Below, in pieces: positions 1 through 10,138 of a DNA stretch of 64,000 nucleotides. This stretch comes from Phanerodontia chrysosporium (lineage: Eukaryota; Basidiomycota; Agaricomycetes; Polyporales; Phanerochaetaceae). Within the stretch, counting starts at the first letter, position 1; each line of letters opens with the position of its first letter. The stretch covers positions 124,001-188,000 of the forward strand of contig MJGA01000013.1 in NCBI GenBank assembly GCA_001910725.1, written 5' to 3'. The notes under the pieces were generated by a model. The model was not told where the DNA came from. It made no database searches and worked only from the letters and a program-made list of their open reading frames with translations. The position numbers and the translations under genes are program-made.

Positions 1-1
1 T

Positions 2-181
2 GCGCCAGAAGAGCTATGGAGAGTTCTCAAGACGCAGGAGCCAACCACTGCATACCCAGGCCCAATCGGGGATTATATCGCCAGCAGTGCGCCATCCTCA
101 GCGGGCCGCAAGCGTGGCACGACTGAAGATACTTCCAGTGCGGGCCCCTCCGCTAAACGGCTCCGCATCCACTTAACATAG
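2..181 (+). CDS. C-terminal end of an unidentified protein, cut by the window edge
   Basis: An open frame enters from the left edge and runs 59 codons to a TAG at 179-181. The visible tail has a short conserved-looking piece (PGPIGDYIASSAPSSAGRKR) followed by a Ser/Thr-rich stretch ending in basic KRLR, which could be a nuclear localisation signal. Tails of this kind are found on fungal FunK1-type protein kinases of polypores, so that is my best guess, but no kinase motif is inside the window. The frame, codon use and clean stop support real coding sequence. Identity is inference only. Confidence 0.4.
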   Translation, partial: APEELWRVLKTQEPTTAYPGPIGDYIASSAPSSAGRKRGTTEDTSSAGPSAKRLRIHLT

Positions 182-468
182 GTCTACACTAATAGTACCC
201 TCGAGGCTTGATGCGCTCGGCTTCATCCTTTCTGACAGACACTCTTACTTATCACTTCATATAGTGTATATTCTACTTGATGTACATAAGCCGACTCTAC
301 TGTACAGCTCACCTATGTCTCGCTACCTTCAGTATTTACTTGACGGACGCTGAAGTTGGGTTGACGTCACGGACATCCGGCGCGAGCTTCCAGACCACGT
401 GAGCAGCGAGTCCTTGGGGTCCTTGCCAGCGTCTCTCTGAAAGGCTCAGCCCTGCTCAGCCCCGCGAA

Positions 469-864
469 TTAAGGTTCCTGGTTACCCGTGGGTGGGATAC
501 TGGATACTGGCCCGTCGTGATTTCGTTCCACCCGCAACAGGCAGTCCCGGATGCTGGGCGCCAAGAAATTCGGCGCGTCGAGCAGCTCGGAGAACATCTG
601 TTCATCCTCGCGAGTTCGGAGCGTTATGTTCCTCCACAGAAGAGGGCGAATGAACGTTGCCCAACGGCGACACGTCTGGCTGCAAGAAGCCAGCCCCAGC
701 TTGCCCGCGTCATAATAGATGTCGAGGCCGGATCTGTCGAGACGGACGAGGATAGCCTCGAGAAGTTCCTCAGGAAGAGAAGCTCCTAGCGACTCTGACA
801 TGAGCATTGGCTGGGCGTGCAGTGGCGCACCTCTGGGCGACTCTCTGGTCGAAGATGAGAGCAA
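469..864 (-). pseudogene. F-box protein N-terminal remnant
   Basis: The minus strand encodes an F-box-like start (core LPEELLEAILVRLDRSG, then a Cys/Trp-rich helix SCSQTCRRWATFIRPLLW and LRTREDE). It aligns by eye with the first ~110 residues of the complete F-box gene at 58402-59873. The most likely original start is the internal ATG at 805-807. The frame stops at 469-471 just after the segment equivalent to residue ~110 of the full gene, and I see no continuation between 182 and 468. F-box proteins recruit substrates to SCF ubiquitin ligases through Skp1. This copy lacks the substrate-binding part and is probably a dead fragment; an unrecognised downstream intron is the alternative. Confidence 0.5.
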
Positions 865-1170
865 GTCTCAGCGAGCATTCGCAACCTAGGACACCGTGTG
901 AGTATCGATGCGTATCACATGGGGGCGCGGCCAAAATACCTTATACACAGCATATCTGGTAATACGTACGTTTATATACTGTGACTCGTCCGGAGATCAT
1001 CGGTGTTACAGTTGGGATATGGCTGTGCAAGGCTATGCTGATTTATTTGATCCTCTCGTTTCTCTTACATGTTTCACCTTCTCTTTCATCACGTTTCATC
1101 CCTTGATTCATTATGACTCACACTGACTGGTAGCCTATGCCTCGTTGTTCCCTCCTGGTAGCAGGCCTGG

Positions 1171-1315
1171 GTTAGAGTATATAAGGACTACCTTTCTGTA
1201 CTCTTTTCTTCAGCGTCTCCTCTTGTACTCTCGTCTAGTTATCTATTGCTACACTTGGAGCCTGAGTCCAAGTCTTCTGTACTCGCGCTACACTTGAGGC
1301 CTGAGCTCAAGTCTT
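1171..1315 (+). repeat. TATA box and imperfect 29-bp direct repeat; possible solo-LTR or promoter remnant
   Basis: A strong TATA motif (TATATAAG, 1178-1185) is followed by two 29-bp direct repeats at 1248-1276 and 1287-1315 that agree at 25 of 29 positions (both begin GCTACACTTG and end AAGTCTT). An ATG at 1371 opens only a 12-codon frame. The arrangement resembles the U3/R part of a retrotransposon LTR or a short gene promoter, but no second copy exists in the window. The rest of 865-1592 shows no gene I can support. Confidence 0.35.
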
Positions 1316-1592
1316 CAATCCACGTATTCAGACTCTTACAATCGGCCCACGCAGCGATACGCCGAACGACCATGGCTAGCAACGAGCATGTCTCGCAGAC
1401 GCAAAGATGACTCTGAGGTTGTGCAAACATCATAAGTAAACATTTCCCCGCACAGAATGTCACTAACCAAAGGCACCGACGGCTGCCTCAATTCGAACGC
1501 CGGGCCTGCGGAGGTTAGTATACGCTGGTGCAAGTACAGTACGGCATCGGGAACCGGGTGCAAGGCCTCGAGGCCAGGCTGCATGATGCGCT

Positions 1593-1686
1593 TACAGCCG
1601 TTTGCAAATCAATGGTCTGGTCCGGATTTTTTTCGATTATGGGCGGAGTCCCCACCCGGCTGATGCCCGGCCCCGGGCGCCCGGGA
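1593..1686 (+). repeat. Left terminal inverted repeat, 94 bp
   Basis: Exact reverse complement of 2342-2435. It contains a T7 run and, at its inner end, a GC-only palindrome that could fold or bind the transposase. Confidence 0.9.
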
Positions 1687-2341
1687 AACGCCCGTAGGCC
1701 CACCTCCCCCGGAACCCGCACCATCTCATCGCGACCACCACCCCCAAGCTCCAAGCTTCAAGCTTCAGCTTCATGAGCAGGTATCATGGACCCACGGTGT
1801 GACAGACTCCCCAGACGCAACACCTGCCTTGACGGCTGCATTAAGCGCGCGACGACGCGATGGAAGCTGGCTCGCCACGTCGTCCTCCCGGTTCTCTCAC
1901 TAAGGAGAGCGACGTTGCTACGGCCGAGGACTGAAGCATCGAGTCCGAGCCGCCGAGCAACTCGGAGCCTGACTCTTGGACTCGACCGGTTTGTGCCTTC
2001 ATAACTAGCTTCATTTCCTTCTGTCAAAAGATGTGTATACAATTTTTTTAATGTTCGCTTTTTGGGTGTACGTACCATATACAGCTGCTGTAGGAGACCT
2101 GTTTTTGCCGTTGCGTTCGCATTTGGGCATCCTGCGCACCTTAAAAGGCAGGTGTCGCATGACGGCGCCTGAGGGGTCTGTCGAAACTGTAGAGATGAGT
2201 CTAGGAGCGCTGGATATGTCAGGACACCTGGCGTCCTCGCCATCCCGCCTCACCGTCCCCGGGCTTACCGCCAGACAATGAGCGGGGTAATGCTCGAATG
2301 GGAAATAGTCGGGTTGCCAGGTGCGAAAGGAACCTGTGGTG

Positions 2342-2435
2342 TCCCGGGCGCCCGGGGCCGGGCATCAGCCGGGTGGGGACTCCGCCCATAATCGAAAAAA
2401 ATCCGGACCAGACCATTGATTTGCAAACGGCTGTA
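2342..2435 (-). repeat. Right terminal inverted repeat, 94 bp
   Basis: Exact reverse complement of 1593-1686, with CTG-TA at the outer end. The following stretch 2436-2948 shows no gene. Confidence 0.9.
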
Positions 2436-2948
2436 CGTCAGCATTTCGCTTTCCCGGGTCCTTGGCGCTGTCCGGGGGTTGGCGGAGTCCGAGCGAGTCG
2501 CTCTGCTCCCGCACAACGTGAAATCCTCTTGAGATCCAGCCAATATGTGACAGAGATACCAAGATGGACTCACTAAAACGGGAGACGCTAGCCACGCGCA
2601 GGAGGGTGTGTTCGCGCGACGCGATCCGCTCATCGGCATGCGTAGGGGATGCCTATCGAGCTGAGGTCGGCTGATCGCTCCAGAGAGTACAGAAAACTTG
2701 TACGATAGACCGGAAACAACTTTTGTGATCTCCCGGTTCTATAGTCATTGTACAGCACTGAACGCAGCAAGTATTACACTGGCCCATCGGACGACAAGCG
2801 TGAACCTCATTTTCATCTATCGATATACGTTGTTGTGATTTAAAGCTCCTCATGACCATGTCTATGCTCTCGCGCTTCGGACTGAGTTCAGGAGAAAAGA
2901 CCGTACATAATGCCAGCGGGGTCTTCCAAATGGCGACTTTCGGCGGCA

Positions 2949-4250
2949 CTAGCAGCTAGCTGTACAGGCTGAATGACCGGCCGTCAATGTTTGAGGCGAG
3001 TGGGTTGATGAGGCACTCACTGTGGGCGGTACAGCGAGGGTACCGAGCGGCGGGGCAGGTTGTCCCGGGTGGGCTACTAAAAATTCCGAAAGAGTCGCCA
3101 GCAGCGCAGAGAGCACGGTTTCGGCGTGCGGCAGCTGTCCGCCGACGACGGAGGCTAGCTGGCCTTGTACCTCTTGCAGTACTTGTGACATATGCCCGCG
3201 ATCATACAGGAAACGAATCTGGGCGGAGAGCACATCGGGATACCTGCTCTGCTTGTCAGAGAAAGCCTCAATCCAGCTGGCAAAGAAACGCACGTGGCGG
3301 AGAAATGGGAAAAAAGCTCCCTGGTGATGCCTCTCAGCGAGAGCTGCTGCTCGATCTGGCCTTGAGCGAGTAACTTCAGCTCTTCAATACCGACCTACAT
3401 GACCCTTTGAGCTCACTTCCGACGGAGACACTATCAAGTCGAGGACATACCATGTCTGCCAGCCGGTACATCGATTTTGGGGAGCATAGCGCGGGGCGGT
3501 CAGGGTACGCATTGTGGTACTGCTTCTGTGCAGCGCAGCGCGCCTCCAGGCCGTTCGAGCGCAGTGGCGCGAAAGAGACCTCGCCAGTGTAGACGAAGCA
3601 TACCAGGGCCTGCCATCTAGCCGCCCAATCAGACGAAGGCGGCGAGATACCCGTTCGAGATTGTGGACGCACGTTACAGCCGCGACGTCTGGGATGAAAA
3701 GCGTGTGCTTGACGCCTTTCTGCGCAGCGGTAGAGCCTCGTGCCTCATCGGACGCTGAGGAGGAGCAGGCATGCTTGCCGTCGTCAACCGCCTTTCCCTG
3801 GCCGCCACCGTCAGGGGCTGCCGCCGACAGGGGTGCTAGGTGAGACCCGGTGGACGCACCTCATCTACGACCATGCCCCCAGGAGGTTCGACGTCGTCTG
3901 CGTCTTCGAGGTCACTGTCAGACTCGTAGCCATACTCTTTGGTCTCTGCAGGGATGTTGTTGTCCATCGAGAAGCGGCCACTCAGCTCTGCGGCGGACAC
4001 CATCGCCGGCCATCAGCATTATCGTCATGCGAGAGCAATTCAACTCACGGGCGGCGAAATGGTCTGCGGTAGCCCGCATAGCGCGGCTGTTGGCATATAC
4101 AGCGCGGGGACGACCAACAGCACCATCGGTGGTTCTTCGTGAGAAGAGGTAGTATGCAGTGTCGATGAACGTGCCGCTGGAAGTGGAGGCAACGAGGGCC
4201 TCACGAACATCCGCAATGGGGTAGCTGCGGACTGCGAGCGGCTGCACCAT
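2949..4250 (-). CDS. BTB/POZ-domain protein, paralogue A
   Basis: Six exons on the minus strand: 4049-4250, 3860-3987, 3673-3797, 3451-3616, 3294-3394, 2949-3243 (338 aa). All introns are 50-62 bp with GT..AG ends and the phases match paralogues B, C and D; the 166-bp and 101-bp exons have the same length in all four. The protein has a BTB start (DTAYYLFSRR), an acidic insert (ESDSDLEDADD), the family block KHTLFIPDVAA, then WQALVCFVYTG and ALCSPKSMYRLADM, a helical SHFSAT segment and a C-terminal block YPDVLSAQ...PHAETVLSALL. BTB domains mediate dimerisation and often dock on cullin-3; the target is unknown. An upstream ATG at 4301 would add 17 residues; I chose 4250 because the family similarity begins there. 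Confidence 0.8.
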
Positions 4251-4773
4251 GTGAGAGGTGGGATGGCTATCGGGCGGGAGACACCTCAGAACCTTGACCA
4301 TCTTGTGCGAACGTGGATGATCGTGTTCTGTCCACTGTCTTATCCCTCCGCGATTGCCCGTTGCACTCTCTTATACACTGCTAAACGCCCTGTCCCTCCT
4401 GACGTGCATGCGCCCGATGACCTGCTCTGGGTCTAACTTGCCATACCTACATTTCACTGTTCCGCGCTCTCCTGAGTTAAGCCAGGCCTAGACTTCTGGC
4501 CCACGGAGGTGTAGCAGAGTGGTCTTTTGGGCTCTGACCAGGTAGCTAGCAAGTTAGTATGAAGATGAGCATCGGTTAGAAACGCGCTTAGAAAGAGCAG
4601 CTGTCCAATCGAACTGGTCGCGTCTGAGCGATGACAAGAACTAGTTGGCTTTACATACGAGCCGAAGAAACGAGGCAGTACACGAGAGAAAGCATCTATA
4701 AGGCGTGTTTCAGGTTGAAGATACAGTTGTTAGATGTTTGTGGTAATAAATACAAGCCTTCAGTGAGTGCACG
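4251..4773. other. Intergenic region without a supported gene
   Basis: Upstream of BTB gene A and downstream of TRP4. I see no conserved frame or repeat. Confidence 0.5.
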
Positions 4774-5921
4774 CTAGGACGACACTTTCTCCGCTGCAAC
4801 CCTGCCAGCTTCTCTGAACATATCGAGTGCCTTCCATGCCTTGCCCGACTCGATACTCTCCTGCGCCAAAGTCACACCCTCCTTGAAGTCCCTCGCTACT
4901 CCTGCAACAACGAGAAGCGCACTCGCGTTCATGAGGACGAAGTCGAGAACGGGCTTCAGCCGCGCCGGGATGGCCGCGCCCGAGGTGAGCAGGAGCTTAA
5001 ACGTCTCCGCGTTCTCCTCGGGCGTGCCCCCTGCGACCTCCGCGAGCGGGTGCGGCTTGAGGCCAAAGTCTGCGGGGCTAATGGTGTGTTCGGTGATCTT
5101 GCCATCGCGAAGCTCCCAGACGTGCGTCGGGCCCGCACAGCTAATCTCGTCGAGCTTCTCCGCGCCGCACACAACGAGCGCGCGCTCGACGCCGCCTGCG
5201 TGTATGCTCTGCGCGTAAGTGTAGCCAAGCTCGGGCTCCGCGACACCGACCACCATTCCCCGCGGGCGTGCGGGATTGATGATTGGCCCAAGAACGTTAA
5301 ACATGGTGCGGAAAGGCAGAGCCTTGCGGTATGGCGCGATCATAGCCAGAGCGGGGTGGTAGTGAGGTGCGAGGATGAATGTGAAGGGTACGCGCGCGAT
5401 GGGCATGGGTGTGTCAGGCGTCGGAGGCGTAAAGAGGCACCCCAACGACTGGAGGAGATCTGCCGAGCCTGAGGACGAGGTCGAGGCACGGCTTCCGTGC
5501 TGAATACAGTCAGGAGGGTCACTCAAAGCGATAGAAACTTGACAAAACGCACCTTGATGACACGGGCTCCCGCGCCAGCTGCAACTATACCCGCTGTCGT
5601 GCTCACATTGAAGGTGTTGTGCCCGTCTCCGCCTGTCCCAACGATGTCCACCACGAAGTCGGTATCTGCGTCCTGCACTGCCGCCTTCAGCGAGCGCTGC
5701 CTGAGGACATCTGCAGCTGCGGCAAGCGACTCGGGCCTTCGTTCAACCCTGTTGACATGCAGAGCGGTCAGGAATGCGCCAATTTGCTCGGGGAGCACAG
5801 CGTTTGGTGTGAAAACGTGGTCCAAAGCGAGTCGGAGATCATCCGGGCTGAAGTACTCTGGCGTGTGGACCAGCTTCTTCAACAGGGGCTTGAATGTATC
5901 CGGTGTGTGTGCGGCGGACAT
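4774..5921 (-). CDS. TRP4: Anthranilate phosphoribosyltransferase
   Basis: Two exons, 5553-5921 and 4774-5499, separated by a 53-bp intron (364 aa). The enzyme transfers phosphoribose from PRPP to anthranilate in tryptophan synthesis. The PRPP-binding motif GTGGDGHNTFNVST lies near residue 90, the intron falls inside the next conserved block (IK|HGSRASTSSSGSADLL), and the conserved APHYHPA and RTMFNVLGPIINPAR segments follow, as in the TrpD family. Length is normal for fungal Trp4. An in-frame ATG at 5972 would add 17 residues; 5921 gives the usual short start. It is divergent from the AP-2 sigma gene across 366 bp. Cytosolic. Confidence 0.95.
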
Positions 5922-6287
5922 GGTGGACGGAGAAAGAGATGGAGAATTGCTCTGACCTGACTCACGCTTCATGTTCTTCTATTTCCGGCTCTCACACCCA
6001 TCGTTCCGTCTATAAAACATTCTCCGGTCTGTTGTAATGATATAGGCAGGTAGAGAAGAGACCGATGGCAGTGTTGTAGTATCTCCGAGGTCGGGGGAAT
6101 GTGGCAAGATTGAAGGTGTGAATGCAGCAGTAAGATACAGAGTAAGTCAGACTTTGAAGGGTAGCTTTGATCTATCATAATGGTCTTCTCAGTTGCTTCT
6201 TATCAAGGTAAGTAACAAAAGGTGACTGATCCTTACCCGTCTCGTAACATCACCGTAGCGAGGTAAGTATCAGGTTGACCCCCCACC
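5922..6287. promoter_or_regulatory. Shared divergent upstream region of TRP4 and AP-2 sigma
   Basis: The 366 bp between two divergently transcribed start codons must hold both promoters. No clear TATA or Gcn4-type TGACTCA close to the TRP4 start is evident; a TGACTCACGC sequence occurs just upstream of the chosen TRP4 start (5958-5967), which contains TGACTCA and could be a Gcn4/CPC1 site if transcription begins inside it. That last point is inference. Confidence 0.4.
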
Positions 6288-6985
6288 ATGATCAGGTTCA
6301 TCTTGGTACAGGTCGGTACGTCCCCAGATGCCTGCCGCGCCAGCTACACCGGTGCCATGTCGACTTGTAGAACAGACAGGGAAAGACTCGTCTTTCGAAG
6401 TGGTACGTCCCGTATGACGACGACGAGAAAGTAGGTCGCACCAGTGCTACCGGTCGCTATTGCAGCTGAGCTCGCCTGCCAGGTCCGACTTCGAGGAGAA
6501 GTGCACCGTCTAGTCGCGCCTAGAGACCAGAAATACCAATCGAATTTTGTCGAAGTGTGCTCTCGAGTGCTCTGTACACTGTTGCAACCAGTCTAATACT
6601 GAATCGCGCAGTTCCGCAACCACAAGATCGTATACAGGCGATACGCCGGCCTGTTCTTTTGCATCTGTGTCGATGCCAATGACAACGAACTAGCGTATCT
6701 CGAGGCTATTCATCTCTTTGTCGAAGTCCTTGGTGCGTCACCTATACATTCATGGGCAACTCAGAGTCTTACCTTGACCAGACTCGTTCTTTGACAACGT
6801 TTGTGAGCTCGACCTCGTCTTCAACTTCTACAAGGTCCGTCCATTCCTTGCTCTTAAGACAGCCTTGCTGAATGTCCACCAAGGTCTATGCCATCTTGGA
6901 CGAAGTGTTCCTTGCAGGCGAGATAGAGGAAACAAGCAAGGATGTGGTGCTTGCGAGATTGGAAGAGCTGGAGAAGTTGGAGTGA
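6288..6985 (+). CDS. APS2: AP-2 clathrin adaptor complex, sigma subunit
   Basis: Six short exons: 6288-6311, 6371-6430, 6483-6554, 6612-6732, 6782-6834, 6884-6985 (143 aa), joined by 49-59 bp introns. The spliced protein matches small adaptins end to end: it starts [18 protein letters not shown], continues with [19 protein letters not shown] and [20 protein letters not shown], and ends [11 protein letters not shown]. Sigma subunits are 142-160 aa, and the [11 protein letters not shown] text is typical of AP-2 rather than AP-1. It is the small core subunit of the plasma-membrane AP-2 complex for clathrin-mediated endocytosis and helps bind dileucine sorting signals. The exons are so short that a simple frame scan misses the gene. 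Confidence 0.95.
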
Positions 6986-8675
6986 AACACGGATTGGGAT
7001 TGTCTTATTGCGTGCGTGGCCTCTTATCTGTCGTCCTCTAACCCCGGATAGTCTAACAGGACTACAGCTCGGTCAGGATTATGTTGTACACTTAATGCTC
7101 GTTCAAGCCAACTTAATGGGGATATTTTTACCTACGACTCTGATTGACTACTCAATGACTTGGGAGCGACGCCTTGTGTCGGCCCAGCTTCTCGGCTGCT
7201 GCATGGTCGTACCTCTGACGTACATGACCTGCAAGCTCGGCCTAGCCCTTCTGAAAGGCAGTAGCGGTCGTCGAGGGTCGACGATAATGGTACGTCTGCT
7301 GGCACGCTCACCTGTTACCCCGCATGACTATGCTTAGGCAACATCGTGTATTCTCCGTATGCGCATTGCTTCCCAGACTCCTGAGACAATCCGGAACCGA
7401 CCACTTCCATGGGTCATGTCGCTCGGCCATCTACGTGCCTATCTCTCCACGCCATCATCGACCTCTACAAGTCGCTCTTTCCGTGTCATCACTCAAATTC
7501 AGGCTCGCTGTAGCCAATTGTACGGGTCTGTACGTTCCCACGATGGCAGGTAATGCATGAAAGAGTGACTCAGCTCTGCAGCGCGCACTGGACGTAAGAT
7601 TCAGCTTACTTTCCACTCCCTCATATGCGGAACAGGGACCCTGGTGCAGAACCTTCGGAGGACTTATTCAACGCGGTTCGCAAGTTCCAGAGGTATCTCA
7701 GTCGGCTCTGATATGCCGCAAGCGGTGTTAGCATGGCTGCCATGTGTTCGAGGCGACCCCAAGAATCAATTACGAGAACTTGTCTCGAATTCGGCTCACT
7801 CCAGCTCTAAGTGCCTGTACCGTTGCTAGCGATGCAGACTGCACCCGAGACGTGCACAGTGCCTGGTCCGGTCCTCCGGCAAGCTCCTTGGAGACAGCGT
7901 TTCTGCGTCAACCAGCACACAAATTCCGGGCTCGTTCGATTAGGCAAGGACTTCAAAATGCACCGGCACAGGCACAGTGCGGCTCTGCAATAAAAATAGG
8001 CCACTACTGCGGCTGACGAGCAATACGTCTCTCCGTGGGGTTCGCCAGGGTGCAACTCGGGAACGTTCGGACAACCGAGTGCTGCGACAGCTCGAAAGTA
8101 CGACGACTTCTCGCACGACGCGGCGAAAGGTATGGCATCTGATGTTCGTGGGTTTGAGAGAGGGAGCTAACTCTCATCGGGCAATGAGCAGGACTACAGG
8201 TCGTCCACGACATAGGATCGTAACTCTGTCTCGCAGACTGGTCGGACTTTTGTATGGCCATATTGGGAGAAAGTGGCTCACGACGTATCCCTCATAGGCG
8301 GAGACGGCGTGCCATCTTGCGCTGAGGGGGGCCAGAATTGTTGACACCACTACCCTCGAGGTAAGTGATGATGTCCGAGGCGATGGCTTACTGAGGAGAC
8401 GGCCCACAGTTATCTACCGAGATAGATACGAATCGCCTCCGGTGTATTACGCATCGACTCTATATTCCTTCGTACGTCATGCAGCACTGAGCGTAGACAG
8501 CGACATTGAATGGCTTGCATTTCTCCAGCTTTCACCCGCTTTATAGGCTACTGTGGGTGCGGTGGTACCGAGCGGATCAGAGGTCTGTTTTATTACCTTG
8601 TCTGAACAGCCTTCTCAAGTAGCCAGCGACCTCCATGCTCACCTATTCCCACTCCGCAGCCCTCCCTACAAACGC
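6986..8675. other. 1.7 kb without a recognisable gene
   Basis: Frames of up to 131 codons occur on both strands (for example 6942-7337 plus, whose 5' end overlaps AP-2 sigma), but none shows a domain, paralogue or consistent splice pattern. It may contain a diverged gene or decayed sequence. Confidence 0.4.
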
Positions 8676-9911
8676 ATGGAACTGTCGCGAGAGGTCTACA
8701 GCCTCATCGTCAAGCATGTTACTACCCGCGCGGACCTCCTATCGCTTTGCCTCGTCTCCCGGTGTTTTCGCCAGGAGGCACAGAAGGCGCTGTACAACAC
8801 CCTGCATCTGCGCGGCTACACGCGTATTATTGCAGTATGTCGCCTCATCAGTTCCAATCGTCGCTTGTCATTGTTGGTCGAGGCACTATCCCTCTTCCTC
8901 ACAGACGAGCGGCCATGCGCCAGCGACCCCGACACCGAAGACGAAGACGAGAGCGAGTCAGAAGACGAAGACCCGCCCGCAGGACCCCCGCACGGCTTCT
9001 GGCAGGTCGTGGCCGCGGCCCTCCGCGGACTTGACAAACTGCGATTCCTCAGCGTGTACTTCGAGCAGGCGCAGGATTCGGCCGCGCATGCTTGGGTCCT
9101 ATCAGGTAGCAAGTTCCGCCTGCAGACTTTCCACTGCGACTTCGAGTGGGACGAGCACCTCGTCGCCTTTTTGCGCACGCAGCCAGACATAACCGACCTC
9201 TACCTTGCAGACTACCGCAAGGACATCCTGCTCGACGTGCCCCAGCTGCGGCCGGACGCGCTTCCACCGCCGCGCGCACTCCCGCGACTCGCCGTCCTCG
9301 AGTGCACCTTCAGCGAGGCGGCCGTCGCCCTCGTCCCCGGGCGGCCCGTGACCCGCATGAAGACGTGTTTCTCGCGGAGCGATGAGGACGAGAAGCGCAC
9401 GGAGATGCGCGAGCTGCTTATGAAGCTCAAGGCGTCGCGCAAGCCGCTGTGCGCGCTTGACCTCGCGGACGAGTCGTACACCGAGGAGTTCTCGCTCGAG
9501 TTCCTCTCTGCTATGGGCAACGCGCTGCTGCGCTTCGCGGAACTGCGGTACCTAGGGACGCTTGTCCTTCCCATTGACGGTCGTAAGGTGCGTCGCTTTT
9601 GACTTTGCGTTGTGTCCGCGGTGCTAATGCTGCTCTGCGCCGTGGCGCTCCCAAAGAGGCTGCAGTTTTACGGCCGCCTGATGAAGTTTCCAAAGCTCCT
9701 GTGTGTCGAACTGGAGGTTTCCGGCTGGGAGCCTCCGCCGATGACACCTGCGGCCCTGCGGGCGCTCACCTACGAATTGCGGATTTATTGCCCCTCTATA
9801 AACCAGGTGGTGTTTGTGTACGACTTCGATCGGGCGATGATGTCCGTGGTAGACGGCAATTGTGTGCTGGAGGCCGATGCCGCCACAGAGTCTATCTGGA
9901 GAGATCTGTAA
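8676..9911 (+). CDS. F-box-like leucine-rich hypothetical protein
   Basis: Two exons, 8676-9587 and 9657-9911, with a 69-bp intron (388 aa). The start MELSREVYSLIVKHV followed by LLSLCLVSRCFRQEAQ looks like a degenerate F-box (helical, Leu-rich, with an invariant-type Cys and Arg). A strongly acidic stretch (DPDTEDEDESESEDEDPP) lies near residue 90, then irregular leucine-rich segments as in fungal F-box proteins that place substrates on SCF ligases. I chose the ATG at 8676 because the F-box similarity starts there; the frame is open further 5' to 8553. Without the intron the protein would stop at 9602. The F-box assignment is by pattern only. Confidence 0.65.
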
Positions 9912-10138
9912 ATCAAGGTAAGACTAGCATCTACGTTCTATTCATCGCTCGCTTATTGCAATATACAGAATAGTAATGACATAATTCGCGCGATAGTACC
10001 ACAATGTATCCATACTCCTGACTTTGACTTTGTATCTCGTATATTGACCAACTCCCGAAGGATCGAAGAATTCCCTTGTCATGGGGTGACAACCGTGTGC
10101 AATACCAGGGCCGGGGCAGATGCCCGAGAACACAGGAC

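Larger units (their letters stand above)
1593..2435. mobile_element. 843-bp non-autonomous DNA transposon (MITE-like) with perfect 94-bp inverted ends
   Basis: Positions 1593-1686 and 2342-2435 are exact reverse complements over 94 bp. The outer ends read TA-CAGCCG...CGGCTG-TA, so the element is best read as 839 bp starting CAG and ending CTG inside a TA target duplication, as in Tc1/mariner-type insertions; an 8-bp duplication as in hAT elements is not seen. The inner end of each arm carries the 14-bp palindrome CCCGGGCGCCCGGG. The 655-bp core has no transposase-like frame (its longest frame, minus 1758-2243, has no recognisable motif). The element must be moved by an enzyme encoded elsewhere. 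Identical arms suggest recent activity. Confidence 0.8.

Noticed and set aside
1758..2243. 161-codon frame inside the inverted-repeat element as a transposase
   Set aside because: No DDE/D-type motif or helix-turn-helix; far too short.
6942..8300. Several 60-130 codon frames between AP-2 sigma and the F-box-like gene
   Set aside because: None shows a motif or joins with another by splice phase; the first overlaps the real AP-2 sigma end in a different frame.
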